Below are positions 16,027-24,627 of a stretch of DNA of 64,000 nt, in pieces (the first letter of the stretch is position 1; each line of letters opens with the position of its first letter). Origin of the DNA: Pigmentiphaga litoralis (GTDB lineage Bacteria; Pseudomonadota; Gammaproteobacteria; Burkholderiales; Burkholderiaceae_B); the NCBI RefSeq assembly GCF_014651835.1, contig NZ_BMXQ01000001.1, positions 3,951,771 to 4,015,770 of the forward strand. The letters are read 5' to 3'. A program made the translations under genes and the position numbers. Under the pieces are notes generated by a model. It did no database searches. It saw nothing but the letters and a program-made list of their open reading frames with translations, and was not told the origin of the DNA.

Positions 16027-17286
16027 ATGAGCAACAACACTGCCAGCGTCGCAGGCAAGCCGGGTGCGCCCGCTGCCGCCCCGGACCTGGTCGAGACCGA
16101 CAGCTATGCGCGCAAGGCGGTCATCGCCTCCACCGTCGGCTATGCGCTGGACGGCTTTGACCTGCTGATCCTGGGTTTCATCCTGGCGGCGATTTCGGCC
16201 GACCTGGGCTTTTCCGGCACGCAGGCCGGCTCGCTCGTCACCTGGACCCTGGTGGGTGCGGTGTTCGGCGGCGTCGTCTTCGGCTGGCTCAGCGACAAGT
16301 ACGGCCGCGTGCGCGTGCTGAACTGGACCATCCTGCTCTTTGCGATCTTTACGGGCCTCTGCTCGCTGGCCACCGGCTATTGGGACCTGCTGATCTATCG
16401 CACCATCGCCGGTATCGGCCTGGGTGGCGAGTTCGGCATCGGCATGGCGCTCGCCGCCGAAGCCTGCCGCCCGGAACAGCGTGCGCGCATGTCGTCGTAT
16501 GTGGGTCTGGGCTGGCAGGCGGGCGTGCTGGCTGCCGCACTGCTGACCCCGCTGCTGCTGCCCATCATCGGCTGGCGCGGCATGTTCGCCGTGGGCGTCC
16601 TGCCTGCGGTGGCGGCGTTCGTGATTCGCCACTTCATCGGCGAACCGAAGATCTTTATCGAAAACCAGAAGGTCGCCAAGAAAGAGAACTCGTTCAAGAT
16701 GCTGGTGGCGGATGCCGCCACGACTCGGATGAGTATCGGCGTGGTGATCCTGACATCGGTGCAGAACTTCGGCTACTACGGCGTGATGATCTGGATGCCG
16801 TCGTACCTGAGCAAGCAATTCGGCTACTCGCTGACCAAGTCGGCCATGTGGACCTCGGTCACCATCCTGGGCATGGCCTTCGGCATCTGGCTGTTCGGCC
16901 AGCTGGCGGACCGTGTCGGCCGCCGCCCGATCTTCCTGTTCTACCAGGTGGGCGCGATCGTGACGGTGCTGGCGTACTCGGCGCTGGAATCGCAATACGC
17001 GCTGCTGATCGGCGGCGCCATCATGGGCATGTTCGTGAACGGCATGATCGGCGGCTACGGCGCCCTGATCTCCGAGCTGTATCCCACGGCGGCCCGTGCC
17101 ACGGCGCAGAACGTGCTGTTCAACATTGGCCGCGCGGTCGGCGGCTTTGGTCCGCTCGCCGTGGGCGCGGTGGCTGCGAAGTATTCGTTCAGCGCCGCGA
17201 TTGCGCTGCTCGCATCGATCTACGTGCTGGACATCTTTGCCACCCTGTTCCTGATTCCGGAACGCAAGGGCGCCGCGCTGGACTGA
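16027..17286 (+). CDS. MFS transporter (AAHS-like), putative orotate/carboxylate importer
   Basis: The 419-residue, 12-helix MFS protein has the aromatic-acid:H+ symporter-type DGFDLLILGF in helix 1, GWLSDKYGRVRVL in the loop 2-3 motif and GLGGEFGIGMALAAE in helix 4. It is first in a plus-strand operon with pyrK, pyrD and an N-carbamoyl amidohydrolase, so a pyrimidine carboxylate such as orotate or dihydroorotate is the likely cargo. That substrate is inference from context. The ATG at 16027 follows GGAGAG; the frame is open further upstream, but there it covers the AT-rich control region. Confidence 0.82.
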   Translation: MSNNTASVAGKPGAPAAAPDLVETDSYARKAVIASTVGYALDGFDLLILGFILAAISADLGFSGTQAGSLVTWTLVGAVFGGVVFGWLSDKYGRVRVLNWTILLFAIFTGLCSLATGYWDLLIYRTIAGIGLGGEFGIGMALAAEACRPEQRARMSSYVGLGWQAGVLAAALLTPLLLPIIGWRGMFAVGVLPAVAAFVIRHFIGEPKIFIENQKVAKKENSFKMLVADAATTRMSIGVVILTSVQNFGYYGVMIWMPSYLSKQFGYSLTKSAMWTSVTILGMAFGIWLFGQLADRVGRRPIFLFYQVGAIVTVLAYSALESQYALLIGGAIMGMFVNGMIGGYGALISELYPTAARATAQNVLFNIGRAVGGFGPLAVGAVAAKYSFSAAIALLASIYVLDIFATLFLIPERKGAALD

Positions 17287-17365
17287 CCGGTCCGCGCACC
17301 TTCGATGCAAGGGAAGGGGGCCTGCGCGCAAGCGCCGGCCCTCGCCCCGTTTTCAGGACATCCTC

Positions 17366-18280
17366 ATGCAGACCTCCTCCATGCAGGGCGATTTGGCAGA
17401 CGGCCAACCTGCAGCAGGCCCCACCGCAGTGGGCCATCCGGTGCAGGACGCATCGTCGTGTGCGGGCGGCGCAGCTGGCTGCGGCGGCGTGCTGGCGCCC
17501 GATACGGCCGGCCGTGTGATCAGCAACGACTGGATCAACCGAGACTACAAGCACCTGGTGCTGCAGGCCGATGGCCGCGCCGCGCAGGCGGTGGCCGGCC
17601 AGTTCTTCCATCTGCTGTGCCCGGTCACGGCCGACGATTCGCCGTTCTTTCGCCGCCCCATGAGCACCTACCGCGCCGACCCCGCAACGGGCCGCGTGGA
17701 ATTTCTGTACAAGGTGACCGGCGCCGGCACGCGGGGTCTGGCGACCCTGGTCCCGAATGACACTCTGCCGATGCTGGGTCCGCTGGGCGTGGGCTTTTCC
17801 TTGCCGCCCGGCGCGCGCAACATTGTGGTGCTGGGTCGCGGCGTGGGGCTGGCCACGCTGGCGCCGCTGTCCGACCTGGCCGCCGCGGCGGGCGTGGGCG
17901 TCACGGCCATTCTGAGCGCACGCGACGCCGAGAACCTGATGTCGCAAACGCGCTTCAGCGGCACCGGCGCCACCGTGATCGAAGTGACCGATGAAGCCCT
18001 GACCAGTTCGGTGGACAAGGTCGAAGCCCTGCTGCGCGAACTGCACAAGGCGGGCAAGGCCGATGCCTTCTATACCTGCGGGTCGCAGCGCCTGACCGCG
18101 TTGATGCAGCGGTTGGGGAATGAGCTGGGCGTGCCCGGCGAGGTGGCCATGGAACAGCAGATGGCCTGTGGCATCGGCATGTGCTATTGCTGCGTGCGCG
18201 CCTTTCGCGAAGGCGACCATCTGGTCAGCAAACGGGTCTGCTGGGACGGCCCGGTCTTTCCGCTTGCGGAGGTGACGTGA
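17366..18280 (+). CDS. Dihydroorotate dehydrogenase electron-transfer subunit (PyrK-like)
   Basis: The 304-residue iron-sulfur flavoprotein has FFRRPMSTYRAD (FAD-binding RPxS), VLGRGVGLATLAPL (NAD-binding) and a C-terminal 2Fe-2S site in MACGIGMCYCCV with a further Cys in VCWDGPVFP. All are signatures of PyrK, the NAD-linked subunit of class 1B dihydroorotate dehydrogenase. An extra N-terminal segment of about 45 residues with several Cys and Gly is not typical. Its stop shares a base with the pyrD start (TGATG), as expected for partner subunits. Confidence 0.88.
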   Translation: MQTSSMQGDLADGQPAAGPTAVGHPVQDASSCAGGAAGCGGVLAPDTAGRVISNDWINRDYKHLVLQADGRAAQAVAGQFFHLLCPVTADDSPFFRRPMSTYRADPATGRVEFLYKVTGAGTRGLATLVPNDTLPMLGPLGVGFSLPPGARNIVVLGRGVGLATLAPLSDLAAAAGVGVTAILSARDAENLMSQTRFSGTGATVIEVTDEALTSSVDKVEALLRELHKAGKADAFYTCGSQRLTALMQRLGNELGVPGEVAMEQQMACGIGMCYCCVRAFREGDHLVSKRVCWDGPVFPLAEVT

Positions 18281-19266
18281 TGAATGCAAGAGACGGAATC
18301 GGGATGCGCCCCGCCTTGCCAGGCGACGTGTCGGTGGACCTGTCCATCGATGTTGGCGGCCTGCGCCTGCAGAACCCCATCATGCCGGCGTCGGGCACCT
18401 TTGCCGACGGCCTGGCCAACACCATCGACCTGAACCGGCTGGGCGCCTTCGTCACCAAGACGATCACGGCCGAAAAGCGCAGCGGCAATCCCGTGCCGCG
18501 CGTTGCCGAAGTGCAGGGCGGCATGCTGAACGCCATCGGCATCCCGAGCAAGGGATCCGAGTACTTCATTCGTGAATCCGTGCCGTTCTATCGCGGCTTC
18601 ACGCCGCCTTTGATCGTCAGCATTTCCGCGCCGACCAGCGACGGCTTTGCCGAACTGGCCGCGGCCTTGTCCGACGTGCCCGGCGTGGCCGCGATCGAAG
18701 CCAACATCTCGTGCCCGAACATCGAAGAAGACGGCAAGGCCTTTGCGATGCATGCGCGGTCGACGGCCACGGTGGTCAAGAGCCTGCGCGCTGCCACGCG
18801 CCTGCCGCTGTGGGTCAAGCTGACCCCCAACACCGGTGAAATCGCCGCGGTGGCCAAGGCCGCCGAAGACGAAGGCGCCGAAGCACTGGTGGTGGCCAAC
18901 ACCATCCTGGGCATGGCCATCGACATCCGCACCCGTCGCCCCAAACTGGGCAACGTCATGGGCGGCATGTCGGGCCCGGCCGTCAAGCCGATCGTGGTGC
19001 GCATGGTGTATCAGTGCCACCGCGCGGTCTCGATTCCCGTCATTGGTTGCGGCGGCATTTCGACGGCGGACGACGCCGTGGAATTCATGTTGGCTGGCGC
19101 CACCGCCGTGCAGGTCGGCACCGCCACCTTCATCCGCCCCACGGCCATGATCGACGTGATCGACGGCCTGGGTGCGTTCTGCCGGCAGCAGGGTATGACC
19201 GATTTGCGCGGCCTGATCGGCGCGGTTGAAGACACCGGCTTCGTGCCATTCGAAGCGATGGCCTGA
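18280..19266 (+). CDS. Dihydroorotate dehydrogenase, class 1B-type catalytic subunit (PyrD)
   Basis: The 328-residue TIM-barrel flavoprotein has NPIMPASGTF near the N-terminus, EANISCPNIEEDG (catalytic Cys as in class 1 enzymes), WVKLTPN, GGMSGPAVKPI and PVIGCGGIS (FMN phosphate). No N-terminal membrane helix is present, unlike the quinone-linked class 2 enzyme usual for biosynthesis in betaproteobacteria. Paired with PyrK, it would interconvert orotate and dihydroorotate with NAD(H). In this operon the reductive, catabolic direction is plausible. Dihydropyrimidine dehydrogenase (PreA-like) is the main alternative, but PyrK rather than PreT is the partner. Confidence 0.86.
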   Translation: MNARDGIGMRPALPGDVSVDLSIDVGGLRLQNPIMPASGTFADGLANTIDLNRLGAFVTKTITAEKRSGNPVPRVAEVQGGMLNAIGIPSKGSEYFIRESVPFYRGFTPPLIVSISAPTSDGFAELAAALSDVPGVAAIEANISCPNIEEDGKAFAMHARSTATVVKSLRAATRLPLWVKLTPNTGEIAAVAKAAEDEGAEALVVANTILGMAIDIRTRRPKLGNVMGGMSGPAVKPIVVRMVYQCHRAVSIPVIGCGGISTADDAVEFMLAGATAVQVGTATFIRPTAMIDVIDGLGAFCRQQGMTDLRGLIGAVEDTGFVPFEAMA

Positions 19267-19286
19267 CGGCCCGCAGAAGGAAGTTC

Positions 19287-20612
19287 ATGACAGACACTGC
19301 CTTGCAATCCGCCGCGACCTCTACCGCCGGGACGTCCGCCGCGACATCCGCCGCGGCATCCACATTCGCGGCGCAAGACCACGCGCTGGCCGCCACGCTG
19401 TTCGACCGCGTGCGCGAACTGAGCTTCGACGGCGTGGGCGTGTCGCGCGAAAGTTATGGCGCGTCCGAAACGGCCACGCTGGACTACCTGACGGAATGGG
19501 CCACACAGCAAGGCCTTTGCGTCGAGACCGACGCCGCCGCCAACCGCTTGTTCACCCTGCCTGGCAGCGGCGAGGCAGCCCCGGTCGTGGTCGGATCGCA
19601 TGTCGACTCCGTGCCCCAGGGCGGCAATTTTGATGGCTTGGCGGGCGTGATTTCCGGCCTGCTCTGCCTGAAACGCCTGAAAGACGAAGGCCAGTCCTTG
19701 GCCCACCCCTTGATGGTGGCCGGCATGCGCGGCGAAGAAAGCGCGTGGTTTGGCAAAGCCTATATGGGATCCAGCGCGATCCTGGGCAAACTGACCGCCG
19801 ACGACCTGGCGCTCGTCAACAAACGCAACGGCAAAAGCATGGGCGAAGCCATGGCCGCCGCGGGTGTCGACGTGGACGTACTGGCTGCCGGCACCCCCAT
19901 GCCTTGGGTATCGAAAGTGCACGCCTACCTGGAACTGCACATCGAACAGGGGCCCATCATGGTCGCCCGCAAATGGCCCACCGCAATTGTCTCGGGCATA
20001 CGCGGCAACCTGCGGCATAACAGCGTCGCCTGCATTGGCGAACCGGGCCATTCCGGCGCCGTGCCGCGCTGGCTGCGCAAAGACGCCGTCTTTGCCGTGG
20101 CCGACCTGCTGATGCGCCTGGACGAACATTGGCGCGTGCTGCTGGAACGCGGCAACGATCTGGTGGTGACGTCCGGCATCATGGGCACCGACCCCGCCGA
20201 ACACGCGGTTTCGCGCATCCCCGGTCAGGTCAACTTCAGCTTTGAAGTCCGCAGCGAAAGCACCGACACCCTGGAAGCTTTCTACAAGGTCATGCGCGAC
20301 GAGTGCGACGCCGTGGCACGCCAGCGCGGCGTGCGCTTCGAGTTCGATCGGCGTATTGCCTCGGCGCCCGCGATCATGGACGCTGGCATCGTCAAGACGC
20401 TTCTTGCGACGGCGTCGGAGTTGTCCTTGCCCGTGGAAAAAGTCGCCAGCGGGGCAGGGCATGATGCCGCCCTGTTTGCCAACGCGGGCATCCCGTCAGG
20501 CATGATCTTCATCCGCAACGAACACGGATCGCACAACCCGCAAGAAGCCATGGACATGGACGACTTCATGGCCGGGACGAACCTGCTGTATCACGCGTTG
20601 CTGCGGATGTAA
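19287..20612 (+). CDS. M20-family N-carbamoyl-L-amino-acid hydrolase / allantoate amidohydrolase-like
   Basis: The 441-residue zinc amidohydrolase has GSHVDSVPQGGNFDGLAG (metal His and Asp near residues 104 and 115), MRGEESAWFG (metal/catalytic Glu pair), HIEQGPIM and GHDAALFAN. The first 30 residues are low-complexity Ala/Ser/Thr. The family cleaves the ureido group of N-carbamoyl amino acids, beta-ureidopropionate or allantoate. As the last gene of the transporter-pyrK-pyrD operon it would fit ureidosuccinate (N-carbamoyl-aspartate) hydrolysis to aspartate, CO2 and ammonia. RBS AAGGAAG precedes the ATG, 20 bases after pyrD. Confidence 0.86.
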   Translation: MTDTALQSAATSTAGTSAATSAAASTFAAQDHALAATLFDRVRELSFDGVGVSRESYGASETATLDYLTEWATQQGLCVETDAAANRLFTLPGSGEAAPVVVGSHVDSVPQGGNFDGLAGVISGLLCLKRLKDEGQSLAHPLMVAGMRGEESAWFGKAYMGSSAILGKLTADDLALVNKRNGKSMGEAMAAAGVDVDVLAAGTPMPWVSKVHAYLELHIEQGPIMVARKWPTAIVSGIRGNLRHNSVACIGEPGHSGAVPRWLRKDAVFAVADLLMRLDEHWRVLLERGNDLVVTSGIMGTDPAEHAVSRIPGQVNFSFEVRSESTDTLEAFYKVMRDECDAVARQRGVRFEFDRRIASAPAIMDAGIVKTLLATASELSLPVEKVASGAGHDAALFANAGIPSGMIFIRNEHGSHNPQEAMDMDDFMAGTNLLYHALLRM

Positions 20613-20671
20613 GGGCCTCCGACAAGGGGAGGCTCGATGGGAAGCCCTGGCAGGGTCGCAGCAGGGCCGCA

Positions 20672-20696
20672 CCACGATGCTCAAGCAGCATCGTGG
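20672..20696. terminator. Convergent stem-loop (possible terminator)
   Basis: A perfect 10-bp stem (CCACGATGCT / AGCATCGTGG) with a CAAGC loop lies between the amidohydrolase gene and the convergent higA. No T-run follows on either strand, so Rho-independent termination is doubtful. Confidence 0.4.
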
Positions 20697-20705
20697 CTGC
20701 TGCGT

Positions 20706-21020
20706 TTAATCGGCGGCGGTCTGTTCGACGTTGCCGCCATACGGCTGGATGCGCGCCAGGACATCGGTAATGGCCTGCCGCGCGATCTCCAGATCGTAAT
20801 AGGCCTGGCCCCGCAGCCAATAGCCTTCAGACAGCCCGAAGAAACGGCACATGCGCAGATCCGTATCTGCCGTGATGGCGCGCTTGCCATGCACGATTTC
20901 GTTGATGCGGCGCGGAGGCACTTCAATCGCCTTCGCCAGCGCGTACTGGCTCAACCCCATCGGCTTAAGGAAGTCTTCCAGCAGGAGTTCACCGGGGTGG
21001 ACGGGGGGAAGCTTGGTCAT
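20706..21020 (-). CDS. higA: HigA-family antitoxin
   Basis: The 104-residue antitoxin starts MTKLPPVHPGELLLEDFLKPMGLSQYALAKAIEVPPRRINEIVHGKRAITADTDLRMCRFFG in family style. It has the helix-turn-helix typical of HigA at residues 15-65, with the PPRRINEIVHGKR recognition region. It binds and neutralises HigB and represses the operon. It follows the higB remnant by about 15 bases in the usual toxin-first order. It appears intact, whereas its toxin is frameshifted. Confidence 0.93.
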   Translation of the reverse strand: MTKLPPVHPGELLLEDFLKPMGLSQYALAKAIEVPPRRINEIVHGKRAITADTDLRMCRFFGLSEGYWLRGQAYYDLEIARQAITDVLARIQPYGGNVEQTAAD

Positions 21021-21035
21021 GGAACACCTGGTCAG

Positions 21036-21313
21036 TCAGTGATAGTCGACGATCGCGACGTCGGTCGCCAGACCATCGCCAAAAACAAAGCAGAGCCGCC
21101 ATGATCATTGATACGGATGCTGTAGTGACCCGCTCGATCGCCCGACAGGCGTTCCAGCCGATTGCTGGGCGGTATGCGCAAGTCGGAGACAGTGCGTGCG
21201 ATGTGCAACTGCACCAGTTTCCTTAACGCGCCCCTTTCGATATTGACGAATCGCGGGACGCGCTCGTGGTTAAACAAAGCGGCAGTGTCACGGCAGGAAA
21301 ACGATGCAACCAT
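21036..21313 (-). pseudogene. higB: HigB-family toxin, frameshifted near the C-terminus
   Basis: The N-terminal 68 residues match HigB toxins (MVASFSCRDTAALF, RVPRFVNIERGALRKLVQLH, GDRAGHYSIRIND). After IND the frame slips: the DNA reads GATCATGGCGG where one more base (GAT CAR TGG CGG) would restore WRLCFVFGDG and ending DVAIVDYH with TGA at 21036-21038, the conserved HigB tail. One base is therefore missing near 21101-21102. In the uncorrected frame translation runs to 21032 with an unrelated tail. The restored tail contains the conserved WRLCF/IVDYH residues, so the product is probably inactive. A sequencing error is possible. Confidence 0.85.
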
Positions 21314-21315
21314 AG

Positions 21316-21346
21316 TAACGCCTCGCGTTATTAACGGCAAGCGTTA
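21316..21346. promoter_or_regulatory. Two tandem HigA-type operators
   Basis: Directly upstream of the higB start lie two copies of TAACG-N5-CGTTA, at 21316-21330 and 21332-21346, separated by one base. This matches the operator type described for HigA/GraA antitoxins. The sites cover the expected promoter of the minus-strand higBA operon and would serve autorepression. Confidence 0.72.
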
Positions 21347-21585
21347 CGGTTGACGCTGCGTAGATCGGGATGCACCGATTGTGGCCTGCGAGCTCCAGAC
21401 AATGCAGGGTCGCATGGACGGATTTGTCCGGGTTTGCGCTCGCAAACTCGTGCTGCCCGTGTGTGCACCGCAGGCGCTAAGTTCCCGCTTTCCGTGTATA
21501 AAGTCGCCCTCGTGAACGTGCCGTTTTCCAAGCCGGCTTACGTGAAATTTCTTGAGTTTCTGTCTTCAGCAAACAGGCCCCGCCC

Positions 21586-22368
21586 ATGCTTCGCGTCATC
21601 TCCGCCAACCTCAATGGCATCCGTTCCGCCTACAACAAAGGTTTCCTGCCGTGGCTTGTCGCGCAGGACGCCGACTTTGTCTGCATGCAGGAACTGAAGG
21701 CGCAGGCGGCTGACCTGACGGTCGAGATGCTGAATCCGCCGGGGCTGTACGGCTACTTTCACTATGCCGAGAAGAAAGGCTACAGCGGCGTGGGTGTGTA
21801 TGCGCGCAAGCAGCCTGACCAGGTGATTCAAGGCTTGGGCGTGCCCGAGATCGATGCCGAGGGCCGCTACCTGGAACTGGTCTACGAGGGGCTGTCGGTC
21901 ATCTCGCTGTACCTGCCATCGGGATCGAGCGGCGAGCATCGCCAGAGCGCCAAGTTCGCGTTCATGGAGCACTTCTTTCAGCACCTGGCCGACCTGGTCC
22001 GCTGCGGCCGCCAGGTCGTGCTATGTGGCGACTGGAATATCGCGCATCGCGAGATCGACCTGAAGAACTGGAAAGGCAATCTGAAGAACAGCGGCTTCCT
22101 GCCCGAAGAACGTGCGTGGCTGACGCGTATTTTCGAAGAGCTGGGCTGGGTTGACGTGTATCGCCATCTGCATCCGGAAACGACTGGCGAAGCCTATACG
22201 TGGTGGAGCAATCGTGGGCAGGCCTGGGCCAAGAATGTGGGGTGGCGGATCGACTATCAGATCGCCACCGCCGGGATCGCCGGCAGCGCCACGGCAGCGG
22301 CAATCTACAAGGACGAACGCTTCAGCGACCATGCGCCGTTGACCGTGGATTACGACTTCGCGGTCTGA
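21586..22368 (+). CDS. xthA: Exodeoxyribonuclease III
   Basis: The 260-residue exonuclease III/AP endonuclease of the EEP superfamily has ISANLNGIRSAY at the N-terminus (metal Asn), CMQELKAQ (metal Glu), YSGVGVYAR, VLCGDWNIAH (Asp/Asn) and FSDHAPLTVDYDF (catalytic His) at the C-terminus. It removes abasic-site lesions in DNA repair. Its position before pyrE on the same strand, across a 263-bp gap, is common in related genomes. In that gap I see no credible gene. Confidence 0.95.
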   Translation: MLRVISANLNGIRSAYNKGFLPWLVAQDADFVCMQELKAQAADLTVEMLNPPGLYGYFHYAEKKGYSGVGVYARKQPDQVIQGLGVPEIDAEGRYLELVYEGLSVISLYLPSGSSGEHRQSAKFAFMEHFFQHLADLVRCGRQVVLCGDWNIAHREIDLKNWKGNLKNSGFLPEERAWLTRIFEELGWVDVYRHLHPETTGEAYTWWSNRGQAWAKNVGWRIDYQIATAGIAGSATAAAIYKDERFSDHAPLTVDYDFAV

Positions 22369-22631
22369 TTCCCCAGCAGCATCGACCTGGGCGGTTATGC
22401 GGGCGGCTTCGGCGACGTCGTTAAGGCAGCCGTCAGTGACACCTGCATGACGATTTTCCGGGTAAGGATTGCTTCCGCAATCCGAAAAAATGCCCTTCGG
22501 ACGCGACGCGGACGGGCAAATGTTGTAAGGTACGCGCCAGTCTCCGTCAGTGCATCCGCCGCGTCCGCAGCGCCGCCGTGCTGGCCGAGCGTGCCGCCGG
22601 AGCCGTTTCCGCGCCGTTGTGATCCTGTACC

Positions 22632-23378
22632 GTGACCGCCGTGCCCCAGAACTCAATCGACCCCTCCCGCGCTGCCGAATCCGGCCTGCCGCAAACCAAT
22701 GCCAGCCTGGATGATCCCGGCCGCTTCCGCACTGACTTCGTCCGCTTCGCGACGGAACAGGGCGTGCTGCGGTTTGGCGCCTTCACGACCAAGGCTGGCC
22801 GCCTCAGCCCCTACTTCTTCAACGCCGGCCTGTTCAACAGGGGCGCGGCCGTCGGCCAGCTGGCCGAGTTCTACGCGCAGGCGCTGCTGGCGTCGGGCGT
22901 CGAGTTCGACATGCTGTATGGCCCGGCCTATAAGGGCATTCCGCTGGTGACGGCCACGGCGATCGCCCTGGCCGCGCGCGGCCGCGACGTGCCCTTCGCG
23001 TTCAACCGCAAGGAAGCGAAAGACCACGGCGAAGGCGGATCGCTGGTGGGCGCGCCCCTGACGGGCCGCGTCGTCATCATCGACGACGTGATCTCGGCCG
23101 GTACGTCGGTACGCGAGTCGGTCAAGCTGATCCAGGCGTCCAAGGCCACCCCGGCCGCCGTGCTGATCGCACTCGACCGGATGGAACGCGTGGGCGCCGA
23201 CGACGAACTGTCCAAGCATTCCGCCGTGCAGGATGTGGAACACACGCACGGCTGCCCGGTCGTCAGCATTGCGTCGCTGGACGACATTCTGGACGTGATC
23301 CAGAACACCCACGACGGCGAGTTCGAACAGCACCGCGAAGCCGTGCTGACCTACCGCGCCAAGTACGGCGTGCTGTAA
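22632..23378 (+). CDS. pyrE: Orotate phosphoribosyltransferase
   Basis: The 248-residue enzyme of UMP biosynthesis converts orotate and PRPP to OMP. It has the canonical flexible loop [13 protein letters not shown], the PRPP motif [13 protein letters not shown] and [13 protein letters not shown] near the N-terminus. The start is a GTG (22632 or 22641), followed by a roughly 30-residue polar extension before the conserved domain. A strong terminator follows. This is the housekeeping copy; the divergent paralog at 14111-14785 has a different loop. Confidence 0.93.
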   Translation: MTAVPQNSIDPSRAAESGLPQTNASLDDPGRFRTDFVRFATEQGVLRFGAFTTKAGRLSPYFFNAGLFNRGAAVGQLAEFYAQALLASGVEFDMLYGPAYKGIPLVTATAIALAARGRDVPFAFNRKEAKDHGEGGSLVGAPLTGRVVIIDDVISAGTSVRESVKLIQASKATPAAVLIALDRMERVGADDELSKHSAVQDVEHTHGCPVVSIASLDDILDVIQNTHDGEFEQHREAVLTYRAKYGVL

Positions 23379-23395
23379 GCGGATCGAGTTGGAAG

Positions 23396-23421
23396 AAGGC
23401 GCCTGAGGGGCGCCTTTTTTT
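23396..23421 (+). terminator. Rho-independent terminator of pyrE
   Basis: A stem of AGGCGCC and GGCGCCT with a TGAGG loop, followed by seven T residues, lies 18 bases after the pyrE stop. Confidence 0.88.
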
Positions 23422-23447
23422 CGTCGGCGCGTCCGTGCTTCGACGCG

Positions 23448-23475
23448 AAAAAACGGCGAGCCCAGGCTCGCCGTT
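23448..23475 (-). terminator. Rho-independent terminator of the Bug/RraA operon
   Basis: The arms AACGGCGAGCC and GGCTCGCCGTT pair over a very short loop. On the minus strand the stem is followed by a run of T (plus-strand AAAAAA at 23448-23453). It lies 38 bases past the Bug stop at 23514. Confidence 0.82.
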
Positions 23476-23513
23476 GTGTATTGCAAGCCGTCGATCGACG
23501 ACGGCGTTGGTCC

Positions 23514-24530
23514 TTAATCCAGCTTCAGGTTTTCATCCTTGATCAGCTTGCCCCACTTGGCCGTGTCGGTGCGCGTGCGGGCTTCGAGTTCTTCGGGCGA
23601 GCTTGCAATCAGGTCGACGCCCTGGTCGCGCAGCTTGGCCACCAGGGCCGTGTCGGTCAGGGCCTTGCGCAGTTCGGCGTTCAGCGTCTGGACGATGGCG
23701 GGTGGGGTGCCGGCGGTGGTGTAAAGGCCATACCAGGTCGTGTATTCCATGCCGGGCAGGGTGGCGGACAGTTGCGGCATGTTGGCGGCGTCGGCGGCCT
23801 TGCTGGGGGCGGTCAGGCCCAGCGCGCGGATGGTGCCTTTGTCGATGCTGGATTTGAGCGAGGGCATGCTGCTGAACAGACCCTGCACCTGGCCCGAGGT
23901 CAGGTCCACCATGACCTGCGACGTGCCCTTATACGGAATGTGTTCGATCTGCGTGCGGCTGAGCGACTTCATCAATTCCATGCCCAGGTGCGCGACGCCG
24001 CCGGTGCCGGCCGACGCGATGTTGACCTTGCCCGGATTGGCCTTGGCGTAGGCCAGGAATTCGGGAAAGGTCGTGACCGGCAGCTTGGCGCTGATCACGA
24101 ACACGTGCGGGCTGCTGGAGACCAGGCCGACCGGCACCAGCTTGGCCATGGCCTCGGCGCTGCTGCGCATGGTCAGGGGCTGGATCGTCACGTTGCCCGA
24201 GGCGGCCATGAGCACGGTGTGGCCGTCCGCCGGCGCGCGGCCGACGGCGTTCATGGCGGGCACACCGTGGCCGCCGCCGCTGTTTTCCACGACGACCGTC
24301 TGGCCCAGTTGCTGGCCCAGCTTCTGCGCGAGTTCACGGGCGACCACGTCGGCCGGGCCGCCGGCCGCGAAGGGCACGACCATGCGGATGGACTTGCTGG
24401 GGAAGGTCTGGGCGTGGACAGCACTGACGCCGAAGGTGGCGAGGCCGGCCAGGGCGAGCGCGGCGCCCAGGGTCGTGCGTGCGGTGGTGCGCAGGATGGC
24501 GCGCCGGGCGGTGTTAGAGGTGAAGGTCAT
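23514..24530 (-). CDS. Bug/TctC-family periplasmic receptor
   Basis: The 338-residue Bug receptor has an N-terminal signal beginning MTFTSNTARRAILRTTAR, with an Ala/Leu core ending SAVHAQTF. KSIRMVVPFAAGGPADVVARELAQ and VVVENSGGGHGVPAMNAVGR follow. The start is ATG 24530 behind GGAGACGACA; sequence upstream in the frame is the neighbour's coding region. It follows the RraA-family aldolase gene by 97 bases under the divergent IclR regulator, so its ligand is probably the parent acid of that aldolase's pathway. Confidence 0.88.
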   Translation of the reverse strand: MTFTSNTARRAILRTTARTTLGAALALAGLATFGVSAVHAQTFPSKSIRMVVPFAAGGPADVVARELAQKLGQQLGQTVVVENSGGGHGVPAMNAVGRAPADGHTVLMAASGNVTIQPLTMRSSAEAMAKLVPVGLVSSSPHVFVISAKLPVTTFPEFLAYAKANPGKVNIASAGTGGVAHLGMELMKSLSRTQIEHIPYKGTSQVMVDLTSGQVQGLFSSMPSLKSSIDKGTIRALGLTAPSKAADAANMPQLSATLPGMEYTTWYGLYTTAGTPPAIVQTLNAELRKALTDTALVAKLRDQGVDLIASSPEELEARTRTDTAKWGKLIKDENLKLD

Positions 24531-24627
24531 TGTCGTCTCCGATGTTTTAGGTAGTGTGATGATGTGGGAACCGGCCGCGCTCAGGCGGCTTTGGGGTCCT
24601 GTCCTGCCGGACCAGGACCATTGCTCA

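Noticed and set aside
18280-19266. Dihydropyrimidine dehydrogenase subunit PreA
   Set aside because: The C-terminal ferredoxin-like 4Fe-4S domain of PreA is missing and the partner is PyrK with its 2Fe-2S motif, not PreT.
21036-21340. Intact HigB with an unusual C-terminus
   Set aside because: The shifted frame restores the conserved WRLCF...IVDYH tail exactly, so a one-base deletion explains the odd end better. No slippery sequence that would suggest programmed frameshifting is evident.
22369-22631. Possible small gene between xthA and pyrE
   Set aside because: A 62-codon frame exists but has no family resemblance and runs into the pyrE leader; I treat the interval as leader and promoter.
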